A stretch of DNA of 64,000 bases, taken from contig JAPQWV010000489.1 in NCBI GenBank assembly GCA_027422505.1, positions 186,001 to 250,000 on the forward strand. The letters are read 5' to 3'. Source of the DNA: Craterostigma plantagineum. Lineage: Eukaryota > Streptophyta > Magnoliopsida > Lamiales > Linderniaceae. The translations under genes and the position numbers were made by a program. Below, piece by piece: positions 20,998 through 32,135 of this stretch. Each line of letters begins with the position of its first letter. Position 1 is the first letter of the stretch. Below the pieces are notes generated by a model. That model saw nothing but the letters and a program-made list of their open reading frames with translations. It did no database searches and was not told the origin of the DNA.

Positions 20998-22781
20998 GGA
21001 TCTTTAAGCTTCTTCGGAATCTTGCATTGGAGAATGGCAGAGCATTCCCCTCGAAGGCAAACGGTGGAGATATCTTCGAGTTTGCGCTTGTTCGTTACCA
21101 AGTCCTTGACGAATTTCGCCCAACGTGGCATCTGTGCAAGAGCCTCGACAAGTGGTAAGTTAATATGTAATGTTTTAAAACTAGAGAGAAATTTACCGAA
21201 CTGATCGTCTACTATCTCCTTCTTGAGCCTTGCTGGGTATGGGACCTTTGGTTGGTACGCCTTAATAAAAGGTTTGGGTACGACTTCGTACCCTTTGTTG
21301 GCCTTCTCGTCCTCGACATTCGCTTTCTCTTTCTCGACGTTTGCCTTGGTCCTTGGTACTTCCTCGAGCTGTCGTCCGTTGCGAAGTGACACCGCCTTCA
21401 CATGGTGGTCCTTTGGGTTGGTCTCGGTGTAACTTGGCAATGAACCGGAAGGACGTTGTTGGATTGATTCGGCAATCTGTCCAACTTGTCTCTCCAAGGC
21501 TCGTAGAGAATATTCGGTGTTTCGCAACCGTGCCTCTTGATTGTCCAAGCGAGAGTCGAGCTTTCTCATTAGCTTCTCGAGCATTCCCTCCAACTTATCA
21601 CCGCGACCTTGAGGGGCAACTTCGGAACTTCCACCGTGGTATCCATGCGACCTTTGATTTTGAAATTCTGGTGGAGCTTGTTGTTGACTCCCATAGGCGA
21701 GGTTAGGATGAACACGATTCGGGACGAAATTTCGCTGACCTTGGTAGTTTTCCATGTAATCGACTTGCTCTGTTGGAATAGTGGCTGGGCAGTGATTTGC
21801 GTCGTGGCTCCCTCCGCATATAGTGCATGGTGGAATATACACCGGATATGAATGAGAAGGCGCAATAGTTGTGGGAGGCCTCGGTGTGGGTTGTAATTGG
21901 ACAGCATTAACGGTCGGTTTCATAGGCAAGAGCGCATTCATCAAAGTCTGCATTTGTTGTTGGAGGGCGTCGAACTTGGCGTTGATTGCGGTAGTTTCAG
22001 CGAAGTCGTACATTCCCGGTGGTTTGCCTCTATTGCCAGAACTCCCGCGCCGGAAGCTATTAGCGCTATAATCCCCAATCAAATTCCAGCCTTCCGCTGC
22101 GCTAAGATTACACAGACCTCCATTGCATGCTCCGTCTAATAGTTGTACAGTGTGGTCGTTCAGTGACTCGTGGAACCGCTGGATTTGTTCGCTTTTCGTC
22201 ATCCCGTGTTGAGGGAATCGGTTCAAGAGCGCCTTGAATCTGGTCCACACGTCATAAAGATTTTCGCCCTTCTTTTGCTTGAATGCGGTGAGGTCCATCT
22301 TTAGTTTGAGAGCCTTGGAAGGTGGAAAGAAATAATTGATGAAGGCGGCATGCATCTGGTCCCAAGTGGTGATAGATCTCTCGGAAAGTAAGTTAAACCA
22401 CTCCTTCGCGTTGCCTCGTAGAGAAAAAGGAAATAAGTAGAGTCGAATAGCTTCGGTGCTTACGCCTTGTACTCGTATTGCGTCGGTGACAGATAAGAAG
22501 TCTCGTATGTGTCTGTAAGCGTCCTCCTCGGAGAGTCCGTTGTATTGCGCTGTCGTCTGAAGCATCTGAAGCCAATGATGTTTCAGCTCAAAGTTGTTTG
22601 GGACTTGAGGAAGGACTATCGCTGAGCCGACCGACCCTACGGCGTTGTTTCTCCACAATTCTCTCATTCGAGGTTCTCTCGTTGCTAATGGCATCTCGTC
22701 GCGATTTTGCTCCGTCATTTCGACTCGCGTTTTCTCGTAGGTTGTGTCGGAACGTTCTTTCGATCTCCGGGTCTCCTTCAA
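20976..22781 (-). pseudogene. Athila-like gag polyprotein
   Basis: This 601-codon open frame is the longest in the window. It has the retrotransposon gag domain (LYLFPFSLRGNAKEWFNLL, LYDVWTRFKALLNRFP), a knuckle CTICGGSHDANHC (CX2CX3HX4C), a coiled segment (RLDNQEARLRNTEYSLRALE) and the HINLPLVEALAQMP motif before protease. Frame loss at about 20995 gives the spurious C-terminus WIYLVL. The intact length suggests a relatively recent copy. Confidence 0.85.
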
Positions 22782-23190
22782 CTAATGGTAGCGAATGGTT
22801 TCTCCGGGTCATGCACCAAAGTACACGTACCTAGACCAAAAGAAATTCGATTAAGCAAAAAATAAAAATAACAATAAAAATATTTAATTAAAAAAAAACA
22901 ATAATACTAATTAAAGTAACAATAAAAATAGCGGAAAAAAATAAAAATAAGTAAAAATAACAGTAAAAATAATAATAATAATAGTACTAATAAAAATAAT
23001 ATAATAGTAATAATAATATAATAATAACTGACACACAATAATAATAAAGAAAACAATAATCATATAATATAATATATATTTTTTTTTATTTTGAGGATGA
23101 TAAAAATAAATAAGATAGTTTGAAGAAATAATATTAATAACAATAATAGAGCTAAAATAATAAACTGAAGTTTTCCAAATATCAAAAGTT
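22782..23190 (-). other. Athila-like AT-rich untranslated leader
   Basis: The 0.4 kb between the primer site and gag is almost pure A/T on the plus strand with many AATAATA repeats. No gene is present. The minus-strand frame at 23060-23278 is composition-driven and crosses the primer site. Confidence 0.7.
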
Positions 23191-23208
23191 CCCCGGCAAC
23201 GGCGCCAA
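23191..23208 (-). promoter_or_regulatory. Primer binding site (tRNA-Asp)
   Basis: On the minus strand TGGCGCCGTTGCCGGGGA is the complement of the 3' end of plant tRNA-Asp and sits a few bases beyond the LTR end. Athila-type elements are known to use this primer. Confidence 0.9.
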
Positions 23209-23213
23209 AAACT

Positions 23214-25774
23214 TGATCGAGTGGATCGAGTAATAAAATAAAACGAATATCGACAACTATCCTACGCTCAACAGGCAAGTATACCTATCGAAAATGGCAT
23301 AGTAATGGCAAGTATTCGAGTATCGAATCCAAAGGAACTATATATTTTAGAAAACCGTTGTTTAAATATTCTAGTAAATACTTTTTGGTTTGATAAAAAT
23401 ATAAATAACGATAAACACGAAAATAGAATTTTTGATAAAATAGCGATAACGGAGTTGGGACGATTTATAAAAGCAAATGTATTTGAGACTTCGAATCCCC
23501 CTAGCTCGATCAAAAAAATATCAAGTGTACGTAAATAAAGCTATCATTAGACCGTGGAGATTCCTACTACATGCGTACGAGTTATATAGCTGACGAAACT
23601 GTGCCTTACCATATAATGATCGTAAACAACTAATCAACAAATTAAGTAGCTGGGCAAACTTCCCTAACTACTTAACCGAAGATCGCATTAACACACGATG
23701 AATACGCTATTAGATTTGACTCTAATCCAGCGTGTAGTTCAACCTATCTCTAGCGATGAGTTTATTCCGCTCGTTTACGAGTGGTCTAATCGTTCACCCC
23801 TCTCTCGAGCGTGGCATACGATTTTCCGGACTACGTTAACTTAAACACATAGACATGATCAAGCTAACGATGACAATTTCGATCACATAGACATAACCAA
23901 ACTCATATGCTTCGTAAACGAATCATAACAATAACAACACATCAAATACGCTTAAACATACGATCAATCGCGCTAGGGTTCATCTCATCTCAAATACACA
24001 ATATTTAGCTACTCATGACGGAAATTAACACGACGAGGGATAAAACTAACATATAGGAAAACATAGTATCTTCCCTTAATATTTGGCTCGGGCTTAGTTC
24101 TTCGTTGAGTATTTTCGTCGAACGGGTTGTGAGCGAACTTGGAGCTGAGAGCAGTCTACTTCGATGGCTTATCCTTTTCTCTGACGTGAGTTTCTTTCTT
24201 CAGCTAGGTGAGTAACTTAGGTTTTTGGTGTGACTTGAGCAACTTACGTGAAGGGAATGTGGAGGCTTGAGGTTGTGTGCTTTAGATTGCATGGAGCAAA
24301 CGAAGGTTCAACTGAGGTTTTTTTTCCCATCTCTCCCCTTCCGCCTCCTCTGGTCGTCTATAAATAAGAGGACGTTGTATACTCGCTTTCTTGAGATACG
24401 ACTGAAAGCATGCAAAGCTTTATTTCCTCCTTTGCCTAACTTCTTGTTTGAAGGAAGAAATCATCTTTTTGTCTCAATGTCTACGACAAGTCGATATCAA
24501 GTTAGTTTCTCTCTCTTCGAAAATTTTCCCTCCCTTCTCTCTAAAAACCCTACCCACTTCCCATCCGCCATCACCACCAAACTGCTCCACCTTCCTCCCC
24601 CTCCTCCATTAATGGAGGTAGGGGGAGCCTTCTGTTTTGATTTTTTCTTGTTTCTGTTTTCATTAAAAAAAAAAAAAATTCGACCACCTCCGCCCACCGC
24701 CGGCCGCGCCTCCTCACCTGCCGCCGCTGCCACCTCCCGCACGCCGCCTTCCAGACTGCTGCTGCGTCACCGCCAAACCCCCTTCCCCCGTCGCTGACCC
24801 ACCTCCTATCAGCTGTCGCAGTCACCGCCTCCTCTGCCGCCACAATCCGCTCGCCTTTTCTCCACCTTCCAGTCTCGCCGCATCCCGCTCGCCGTCGCCT
24901 CCCCACTTGCGGCAGCCTCGCATGCCACGTCCTCGCATCACAGTCCTTGCCTTGAGTCTCCCGAAGTGGGACTCTGGCTCTCCCGACCAAGGGTCGGGTG
25001 TATTTTCTCCCTTGTGGAGCCTTTGTTCGACGTGGACAGAACCTAGAAGTCGAAGACCAGGTTAAAGTGAAGAGTATCGCAGATTTTGCTTAATAGCTTT
25101 TTCTGTTATAGGTTCTATAGTTCTTGGTTGTAGATTATGGGTTTTGTTTTCTGTCGATTTTTGTCCCCTTGTGGACTCTTTTTCTCCCCATGTGGGAGGG
25201 TTTGTTCCCCTTGTGGGATTGTGTTGTGCTCTTTTGTGAGCCTTTGTTCTCCCGGTTGACGATGTACGGTGAGGCCCCTTGGGCTATTCAGCCCTGTACG
25301 TGTGTTATTAATACAATCTATCGTTTCGAAAAAAAAAATGTCTTCGACAAGTCTAGCTCCAAATTCTGAAAACACGCACTGTCGTACTCTTTATGTCTTC
25401 TTGAGCCTCATAAGTAGAGACAATTGTCCGAAGTTTCTTAATCTCCAAACAGAAAAGTAATGCCACGTTCAATTGTCGAAGTAGACAACGTAAGTAATCC
25501 CACTGCAATAATTGTCTTCAATAATAGGTTTTAGATGGGCTGATGTTTGGGCTTAATTTAACTTGGGCCCAATTTGTTTTTGGGCTGATAATTGGCCTGA
25601 CAATCCTCGATTCTGTTTAAGTCCGAATATTCCCGATTGTAGTTCGTTTTTCCAATATCTGTCGAAAATAAAACATAAACGTAGTACATGTGATATTCCA
25701 GGGGAATTCAAATAAATAACAACCGATATTACGCTTTTACGGGGTATAAGATACGATATAAATTTCATTTATCA
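23214..25774 (-). repeat. Athila-like 5' LTR (copy 2), split by a retroposon
   Basis: The LTR starts (minus strand) at TGATAAATG, 25774, and ends at CTCGATCA, 23214, the same termini as copy 1. The gross length is 2561 bp. Removing the 844-bp retroposon and one 17-bp target copy leaves about 1.70 kb, close to the 1691 bp of copy 1. The block around 25650-25774 matches 2584-2700 and the block 23220-24150 matches 3440-4265; the middle is more diverged. Confidence 0.8.
24493..25336 (+). mobile_element. Non-autonomous poly(A) retroposon, copy A
   Basis: This 844-bp unit ends in ...ATTAATACAATCTATCG, TTTCG and an A run. It is flanked by a 17-bp direct repeat with one mismatch (AATGTCTACGACAAGTC at 24476-24492, AATGTCTTCGACAAGTC at 25337-25353). 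Long target duplications plus an A tail indicate target-primed reverse transcription. The 5' part is CT-rich with ATTAATGGAGGTAGGGGGAG, the centre is GC-rich, and the 3' part has repeated CCCCTTGTGGGA-like words. It has no reverse transcriptase or endonuclease frame. A second copy of nearly the same length and layout lies at 35814-36654. It may be a LINE-derived short element or a large SINE; which LINE moved it is unknown. Confidence 0.75.
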
Positions 25775-25982
25775 CACACCAAAGATGAAAAAAAATTAGA
25801 AGAAAATAATATTATATTATAATATTATTTGCCCTCAAACGCCTTCCTTCGGCAACACGTGCTTGCCCAGAGCCGGCAGAATTAATCGAAAAAAAACATA
25901 AGGTTTTCGAACAGTTGACATATGAAAATTCTAACATTGAATCAAGCGAAAAACTACAGAATGCAGACACGAATGGAGGTTG

Positions 25983-28040
25983 ATGCAAGGAAAGGGCCAA
26001 ACACAAACTCTAACAACAACGGAGAAGCTTGAGCTGGAGAAGGTGAATATTCCTTCAATCCAATCCAACTTACCCACAGTCTGCAGCAGAAGTCCTAACA
26101 AATTGTTCGACGCGGCTTCAAATTTGTCTCGGATGTCGCCAGAAATTGTTCAGGTAATTATGGATATGCTATTTTGCAATTTGATTTCTCAGTTTTCTGA
26201 ATGCAACTGATAACTCGCAGAACTCCTTTTTTGCGTAACGCGTTCTTCAACCTACACCATTACCCGTCAATGGACTTTTTAATTTTACTTGATTTAACAA
26301 AGCCTGTTGGAATAATTGCTTTTTGCAGTTCGTTGTAGACACACAGCTGCCCCCCTCTTCCGTGACGCCAAACAAATTAACTCTTTGTGCAGACTACAAG
26401 GGCACGAGCAAACTGATTCTGAAATGTCTCAATGAAGACGAACTTAACATATTGAAGACCAAATCACCATTTGGAAATCTTATAGCCTGTGCAGAGAATT
26501 TCCACCTATCTAGCCAGCTTGTTTGGTACTTGATGCAAGCTCAAACGACCCTGCACGAGGCAGAAGAATTGTGGACAATTGTAAATGAGAGACCTATACG
26601 ATTTTCCCGTTCATAATTCTGCATCGTTACTGGCCTCAAATGTTCTAAGGAACCTGATGTATTGTTAGTGACAAGTTTGTTGTAAGGCACTTTCGAGGAA
26701 AAAAGAAAGTTACGTTGCAAGACGCCATTGAGACGCTTAAGAAGCTTGCAAAAAAATCAGTGATTGGTATTAATGTTGAGAAACTTAAAATGGAAAGCAC
26801 CGTATTAGTTTCTACTGTTTTGTAGAAGAGAAGCTGTAGGACAAATGGATAGATTAGCACAAGTTTTCTTAGCTTAGTTGAGAAGTTTGAAGATTTCAAC
26901 AATTTTCCATTTGGAAATACTGCATATAGCATCGTTCTGAAATCACTTAAAAAGAATGTGTCTCGGTTTCAAAATGGTGCAACAGACAGGGAAAAAAAAC
27001 GACCCGGGCTGAGTTTGGGGGGATTTGTCCACGCATATCAGATAATAGGAACTAATGCGTGTGTATGTTTGTTTAAAACATGAATCTCAATCACTACCTC
27101 ATACTCGATCATGCAATTGGTTCAGGTTTTTGCATATGAATGCTTGCCGGGCGTTGCGCAGACATTTGCACAGTGCATAGACAATGCAGATGTGAAGCTT
27201 CCCTGTATGTGTCGCTGGACAACTAATCCCTGGAAAATGAAAGCATCCTCAAAGATGGAAGATATCATTCAGGCCGTGTCAACGTCCACTTCACATCATT
27301 TGATGCAGTCTACACCTGAAGACCCCTTCTGGCATGTGATTCCACTAGATCTCTCATCAACGACAATTCTGCTGATGTTTCCAACAAATAACGTCGTTGT
27401 TGCTGAGAGGCGTCACCGGGCGATGCATTCCATCAACAACCACTAAGTTGAAAGTTGAGAATATTGTTTTGACATGTGCTGCTACAAGAAATGGCCAATA
27501 CACGTGTGCAGAAAAATACAATGATTCGGCAGAATCGTCAAACGACATTGGCACCAACCAGGTTGAAGAATATACGGAGAACACGCAGGATACTTGGTTC
27601 CCCTCTATGACATTACAGGAATTCGTCAACAACATTCGCGAGGAACGCATGACAGTACCTGCCAAAGAACACACTGCAGTTATCAGTAAAACACAATTGT
27701 CGCATTAACGGTCGTCGAAGCATCCTGATGACGAACTGCATAGCAAGAAAAAAGCTAAATTGTCGTGTGAAGTCGAAGCCATTGACAATATGCAGATATC
27801 CTGCACGGTATATGAACAACAATTGCCATGTTTGGAAAATCGTACCTTGGGAGCCATGTCAATTCCCTTTGTGCCGACAATTTGTTGGCGAAAATGTGAG
27901 TACCGAAATTTTGAGTGAAGAAAGTCAAGGAGACAGCTTTTTATCACATGTGTTATTCGATGGAACGAATGACATGCCTTACAAGCAAGGGTACATGGAC
28001 GAGGAAGTTGATACTGATGATAGCCAGAATTGCAGGCAGC
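25983..28040 (+). pseudogene. DUF1985-type (MULE-associated) gene, degenerate
   Basis: Broken plus-strand segments follow the order of plant DUF1985 proteins. The order is a first exon from ATG 25983 with a GTAATT donor at about 26154, then YKGTSKLILKCL, SPFGNLIACAENFHLSSQLVWYL and VNERPIRFS...IVTGLKC (26330-26640), VRHFRGKKKVTLQDA (near 26690), EKFEDFNNFPFGNTAYSIVLKSLKK (26880-26960) and VFAYECLPG (27125). DUF1985 occurs with Ulp1-like proteases, often inside MULEs. Several stops and frameshifts are present, and no protease domain is seen before homology to eIF4A-III starts on the other strand at about 28045. No MULE termini were found nearby. Confidence 0.65.
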
Positions 28041-28044
28041 ATCA

Positions 28045-28726
28045 AAAACTCTACCAGGATTGCCAGACACCACATGGACTCCATGTTCTAGTTTCCTTAT
28101 ATCTTCACCCACACTTTTCCCTCCAATGCAAGCGTGAGCCTGTACGTTGATGAAGTCACCGATCGCCAGTATTAGCTTCTCGGTCTGGGCAGCCAGCTCC
28201 CGTGTGGGTGACAAAATCAAGGCTTGGACTGATGTTTTATAAAAAATGAATTTTCGAATCAAAAAGCCACCCTATTGTTATTAAATAACAACTACAAAAG
28301 CAAACACAGGGAAAAGCAACACCACTAAACAGAGCAGCATTCAACAACCATTACACACAAATCCCAGAAAGGAAACGGAAACGACGACTAACTATGAAGA
28401 TTTCGTATCCACAATCTGGCACACAGCGAGCGCAATCATCGACGTTTTTCCCGTCCCGCTCTGCGCCTGGGCAATCACATCGCGTCCGGAAATAATCGGA
28501 AGAACGGCACGCTGTTGAATCGCTGAAGGCTTCTCAAAACCGTAATTGTAAATGCCCCTCAAGAGATCACCGTAATTGTAAATGCCCCTCAAGAGATCGT
28601 CTTTGATTCCCATCTTTCGAAACTCAATATAGGCTCGACGCCTTTAGATGTCTCGAACACGAGCTTAGAGTCGTCTAAGTCCATCGAGCGACCACCTCGC
28701 TGAACGCCACTGTTCGAAGCCGCCAT
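28045..28726 (-). pseudogene. EIF4A3: eIF4A-III (DEAD-box RNA helicase) 5' gene fragment
   Basis: The first exon starts at ATG 28726 ([29 protein letters not shown]). It continues after a one-base frameshift near 28620 through the Q motif ([12 protein letters not shown]) and motif I (AQSGTGKT). Across a short intron-like gap (about 28262-28390) come motif Ia [22 protein letters not shown] and HGVHVVSG, with PGR. Homology ends at about 28045 in FDA, before the DEAD-type motif II (DESD in eIF4A-III). Wording is that of plant eIF4A-III, the exon-junction-complex helicase. A 30-bp tandem duplication repeats [10 protein letters not shown]. The intron means it was copied as DNA, not through mRNA. 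Confidence 0.8.
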
Positions 28727-28892
28727 CGTGATGATTGAATGTGCTCGCTTGAGGAGGAAGAATATTGGGGGAAAGTGACATGCCCTAGTATCGATTTTTA
28801 GCCCTAATTTATGCGAATATTTTGTGGATTTCTGTATTTAAAGTGTCTCCCTTTTATCTTCAATACTTAACGCGACTTTCTGTTGTATTTAT

Positions 28893-29475
28893 CATGGTTT
28901 TGAAGATCGGACCGAACCGCCCGGTTTCGACCGGACCGGCCAAAAATTCGGTCCGATTCCGTTCCGGTCTTCTTTAATATTGGCTAAATTTTGCAAAACA
29001 GAAAAAATTACAGAAAAAGTTGGGTTGATGTAGTGGTGAGGCTCTTAATTCCTTCATAGTTGGGCTTGGGTTCGAGTTCTGTTTGCCATTAAATTTTTAA
29101 ATTTATAATTAATTATCAGCTCAATATTTTTCTTCTATTTAATTTTGACCCCCGAGTTAGTCCAATATTTCCTTCCATTTAATTTTGACCCCCAAATTGG
29201 TAGGTTTTAGTACTTCACGTCCCATGTACAAGTAATTCTAATCCCAACACAATTTACTTTCATTACTTTCTCCCCTTGATTTTATAAAACTAGAATTTCG
29301 AAAAAGTCCATATGTGTATTTTCTATTTAATTTGATTGATATATTCATAAAATATATATTTTATAATGTAAAGACACCGGTTTAACTCCGGTTTGAATCC
29401 GATTCTATACCGGTTAAACCACTAAACTTTAAACCCTTTTTCGATCCGGTTTGAAAATCCGATTTCAGAACCTTG
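28893..29475. mobile_element. hAT-like MITE with 8-bp target duplication
   Basis: The termini are CATGGTTTTGAAGATCGGAC on the left and, in reverse complement, CAAGGTTCTGAAATCGGA on the right. Both are followed by ACCGG-rich subterminal words. The flanking 8 bp GTATTTAT is perfect on both sides (28885-28892 and 29476-29483). There is no coding frame. The interior holds a TAGTGGTGAGGCTC...GGTTCGAGTTC pair resembling RNA polymerase III box A and box B spacing. Confidence 0.75.
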
Positions 29476-29483
29476 GTATTTAT

Positions 29484-30220
29484 ACCATGAAGTGATAATA
29501 TCGTTGACCGACTTATCATTAAAGGAACCGTTATATATTTTCAATTACCATCCTAAAAGAAATTAATCATTAAACGTGATTAAGGGCTCCATATTGTCGC
29601 CATCATACTCTGCCAAAGAATGATATAGCCCTAGGTATCCCAAGAATGCCGAAGATTGGAGTTCAAAAATGATATAGCTCCACGAGCTTTTTAAGCTTTA
29701 AAATCTTCATATTTAGATCATAAATTAAAAACCAAACTCATCCAATTCATCCTACCAAATCCTAGACAAACTTAATTAATAGCATGAACCACAAATAGAC
29801 GAGACAGATAACATAAAAAACGTCTTTCAAGATGTATAATATTCATCACAGAAAGCACCGTACAACAATAAGCGCACATAGTTAAGTACAGAACAAAACA
29901 GAGACACACACATGAAGCGATCGAAACAAAGAGAAACAGTGAGCAACACACTTGGGCAGGGGAAGGCTGATGGGTGATGCCCACAAGGCAAATAACCTTC
30001 GACTTATTCTCCATAGGATAATATGAGAGGGTGTGGAAGACCATAAATCCTCAATCAATTATCAGAGCTGCAAGAAGTTTCAGCAGAGGAAGTTTTCCTA
30101 AATAAAAATAAAAAATGTATAGTATATAAATTTTATGAATTGTAACTGGATTTTATACAATTTCATGATTGAATTTGATGAATCCAATCAACGTCTTAAT
30201 GATTCGATAACATATTCATA
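29484..30220. other. Sequence without recognisable gene
   Basis: The stretch is AT-rich with no repeat or domain that I recognise. The 90-residue minus-strand frame at 29772-30044 has hydrophobic, cysteine-rich composition but no known family, and it is treated as chance. Confidence 0.4.
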
Positions 30221-30780
30221 TGTGTTGTGATTGTTACCTCAGATTAACTTCTTAATTGACAATGCTATCAATTAGATAGATTCGGTTAACGAATTGCAAC
30301 TCGATCGAATCAAACCACAGCAAAAACAGAAAGTGAAATGTACCAGATTTATGTGGTTTAGCTATGATGTGTAGCCTACATCCACGGGCCAAGGATCACT
30401 ATTATTGAGAATCTCCGGAGAATTACAAAGCACATACCAATCTACAGAAACTCGTGTTATCAACTTTCACCCTAGCTCAAGCTACAGAAAGTTACACGCT
30501 CGCTCTCTCTCCCCACGAACACCAACTATGTCACTTATATAACGTGAACTGGGCACGTGCTCTTCACGCGCTATGAATCCCGTGGGTAATTCGAAAACCC
30601 TGTAGAAGTTGTCGCTAGCACCGGCAACTTTATAAGTGGGTCTGTAGCTATTCATTCGCATAAACCATTCGCATTCCTTATTCTAATCAGAATAACCCCC
30701 AACAAGTTCGACTTTTTCATTCTAATTAGAATAACCCCATGCTCTCGATGAATTATCTTCACAAATCTCCACCTTAATTC
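30221..30780 (-). repeat. Degenerate copia-type LTR remnant
   Basis: On the minus strand AAGGTGGAGATTTG near 30760-30775 resembles a copia polypurine tract. It is followed by two GGGGTTATTCTRATTAGAAT blocks (near 30735 and 30690) and TGTTGGGGG. At the other side CCGTGGATGTAGGC (near 30385-30400) is a phrase common near copia LTR ends. No primer site follows. The limits are approximate. Confidence 0.4.
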
Positions 30781-30794
30781 ATCAGTCTCCCAGC

Positions 30795-31130
30795 TAGGGG
30801 TGTTTAAACGGTAATTACCGTACCGTACCGAACCTCCGGTAACCGAAATTTTCGGTCTTAAAAATCTCATACCGATACCGAACCGAAGTAAACCGGTTCG
30901 GTTCGGTTCGGTAATAACAAAAAATTTTCGGTTATTTTCGGTAAATAACCGAAAAACCGAAATAAATTAAAAAAATGAAAAATTAATGTTTCTGAAATTA
31001 GATATATTTAATTCTTCATATTTTTATATTTTTAAATTATTTTTAAATATTTTTTTCTTGTTTTTCCCTATTTTTATTATTTTTTCCTATTTTATTTTTA
31101 TGTTTAAATTATATATATATATATATATAT
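30795..31130 (+). mobile_element. hAT-like MITE, left half (second copy)
   Basis: It begins TAGGGGTGTTTAAACGG and carries TACCGAACC, GGTTCGGTTCGG and TTTTCGGT words like the half-element at 4896-5119. It then grades into an AT-rich stretch and a (TA)n run. It is cut off exactly where the LTR of copia copy 2 begins. No right terminus is seen. Confidence 0.55.
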
Positions 31131-31606
31131 TGTTGCGGAATGGACAGCTTAACGAAATTGGAAATGATAGTGAGGATAGAATGGACACGGGAACGTGGAA
31201 AACCCCTTTTTAACTTGGGGGCAAAAAAACCACGGGCGAGGTAGAAATTTATTATTGGTGGTAAAAACAGGGGTTACAACCTCTCAATCTATAAAGGAGA
31301 AAACACTCACTATCTCAATTTATAGTTGGAGCAAATACCGAACAAACCCTCTTTTTTTTTGTACCATCTATTTCTCTCTCTCTCTCTCTTATTTCTCTTT
31401 CTCTTGGTTTGGTTTTTGTGTGTTTTATTAGCTTCCGCTCGCTGCCTCTATATAGGCAAACTTTCCTACTAATAACTATATATAATATTATTACTATATA
31501 GATTATATATGTTAAAGCCCATACTTGGGCGGTAATCTTGGGCGGTGTGAGGTGTCCCATTCCTTGGAGTTGGTGTGTACATGGTTTTGTACCAAACCAT
31601 TTGACA
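31131..31606 (-). repeat. copia copy 2 3' LTR
   Basis: On the minus strand it runs TGTCAAATGG (31606) to CCGCAACA (31131), like the LTR of copia copy 1, but with a shorter (GA)n run. The polypurine tract CTTCAAGTGGGAGA lies next to it at 31608-31621. Confidence 0.85.
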
Positions 31607-31678
31607 ATCTCCCACTTGAAGATTTGATTGAAGCTTAATTAGATCTTCACACCATTCTTCTATCTCGCCTTTTGCATG

Positions 31679-31960
31679 TTACTTTTGTTCGGTCAATCCG
31701 TATGAGGATCGGCACCACATAAACTTATCCAGGGTAATTGCCTTCCTCATGTAGTTTGCCAGATTATCCGCGGTGTGAACTTTTTGCATATCCACAGTCC
31801 CCTCTTCCACTTGTTCACGAACAAAGTGGTATTGGACCCGGATGTGTTTGGTTCTTGAATGATATGTTGAATTCCTTGCAAGATGCAATGCACTCTGTCT
31901 ATCACAATAGAGAACAATATTCTCCTGTTTGTGGCCGAGTTCTTCCAGCAACATCTTCAA
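31679..31960 (-). pseudogene. copia copy 2 RNase H C-terminus
   Basis: The frame has YCDRQSALHLARNSTYHSRT, KHIRVQYHFVREQVEEG and the TADNLANYMRKA end, the C-terminal RNase H pattern of Tork/Tnt1-type copia elements. The upstream part of RNase H lies in another frame between 31961 and 32135. Confidence 0.85.
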
Positions 31961-32135
31961 TCATACTGCCTCTTTACAACAATGGACTGCAGTTTTGAAA
32001 CCTAGCTTACACCACCGCCAGCAAGATTGAACACATATCCGGTTGTGGATCTGTTTTTATCAAGTTCACCTGCATAATCTGCATCAACAAACCATGAACA
32101 ATGAAATTTGTACCTCCATAACATAAGGCCAGATC

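Larger units (their letters stand above)
16206..25774 (-). mobile_element. Athila-like Ty3-gypsy element (copy 2), 3' LTR missing
   Basis: Read from 25774 downward: 5' LTR (split by a retroposon), tRNA-Asp primer site, AT-rich leader, gag, protease, reverse transcriptase, RNase H, integrase and 3' noncoding region. The domain order RT-RNase H-integrase is gypsy, and no chromodomain follows integrase. The polypurine tract and 3' LTR found in copy 1 are not present below 16206. Each coding domain is separated from the next by frameshifts, so it is inactive. Clade is inferred from the primer type, the DLGA protease site and the CX2CX3HX4C knuckle. Confidence 0.85.

Noticed and set aside
23191..23208. 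Match to the 3' end of tRNA-Asp, which might suggest a tRNA gene
   Set aside because: Only 18 bases match, there is no cloverleaf upstream, and it lies next to an LTR end, so it is the primer site.
24267..24797. 176-codon plus-strand frame rich in leucine, proline and serine
   Set aside because: It crosses the left target duplication and the GC-rich centre of retroposon A and is not kept in copy B, so it is a chance frame.
29772..30044. Cysteine-rich hydrophobic 90-residue frame, possible small secreted protein
   Set aside because: No signal-cleavage pattern or known cysteine spacing, and no conserved neighbour or promoter support.
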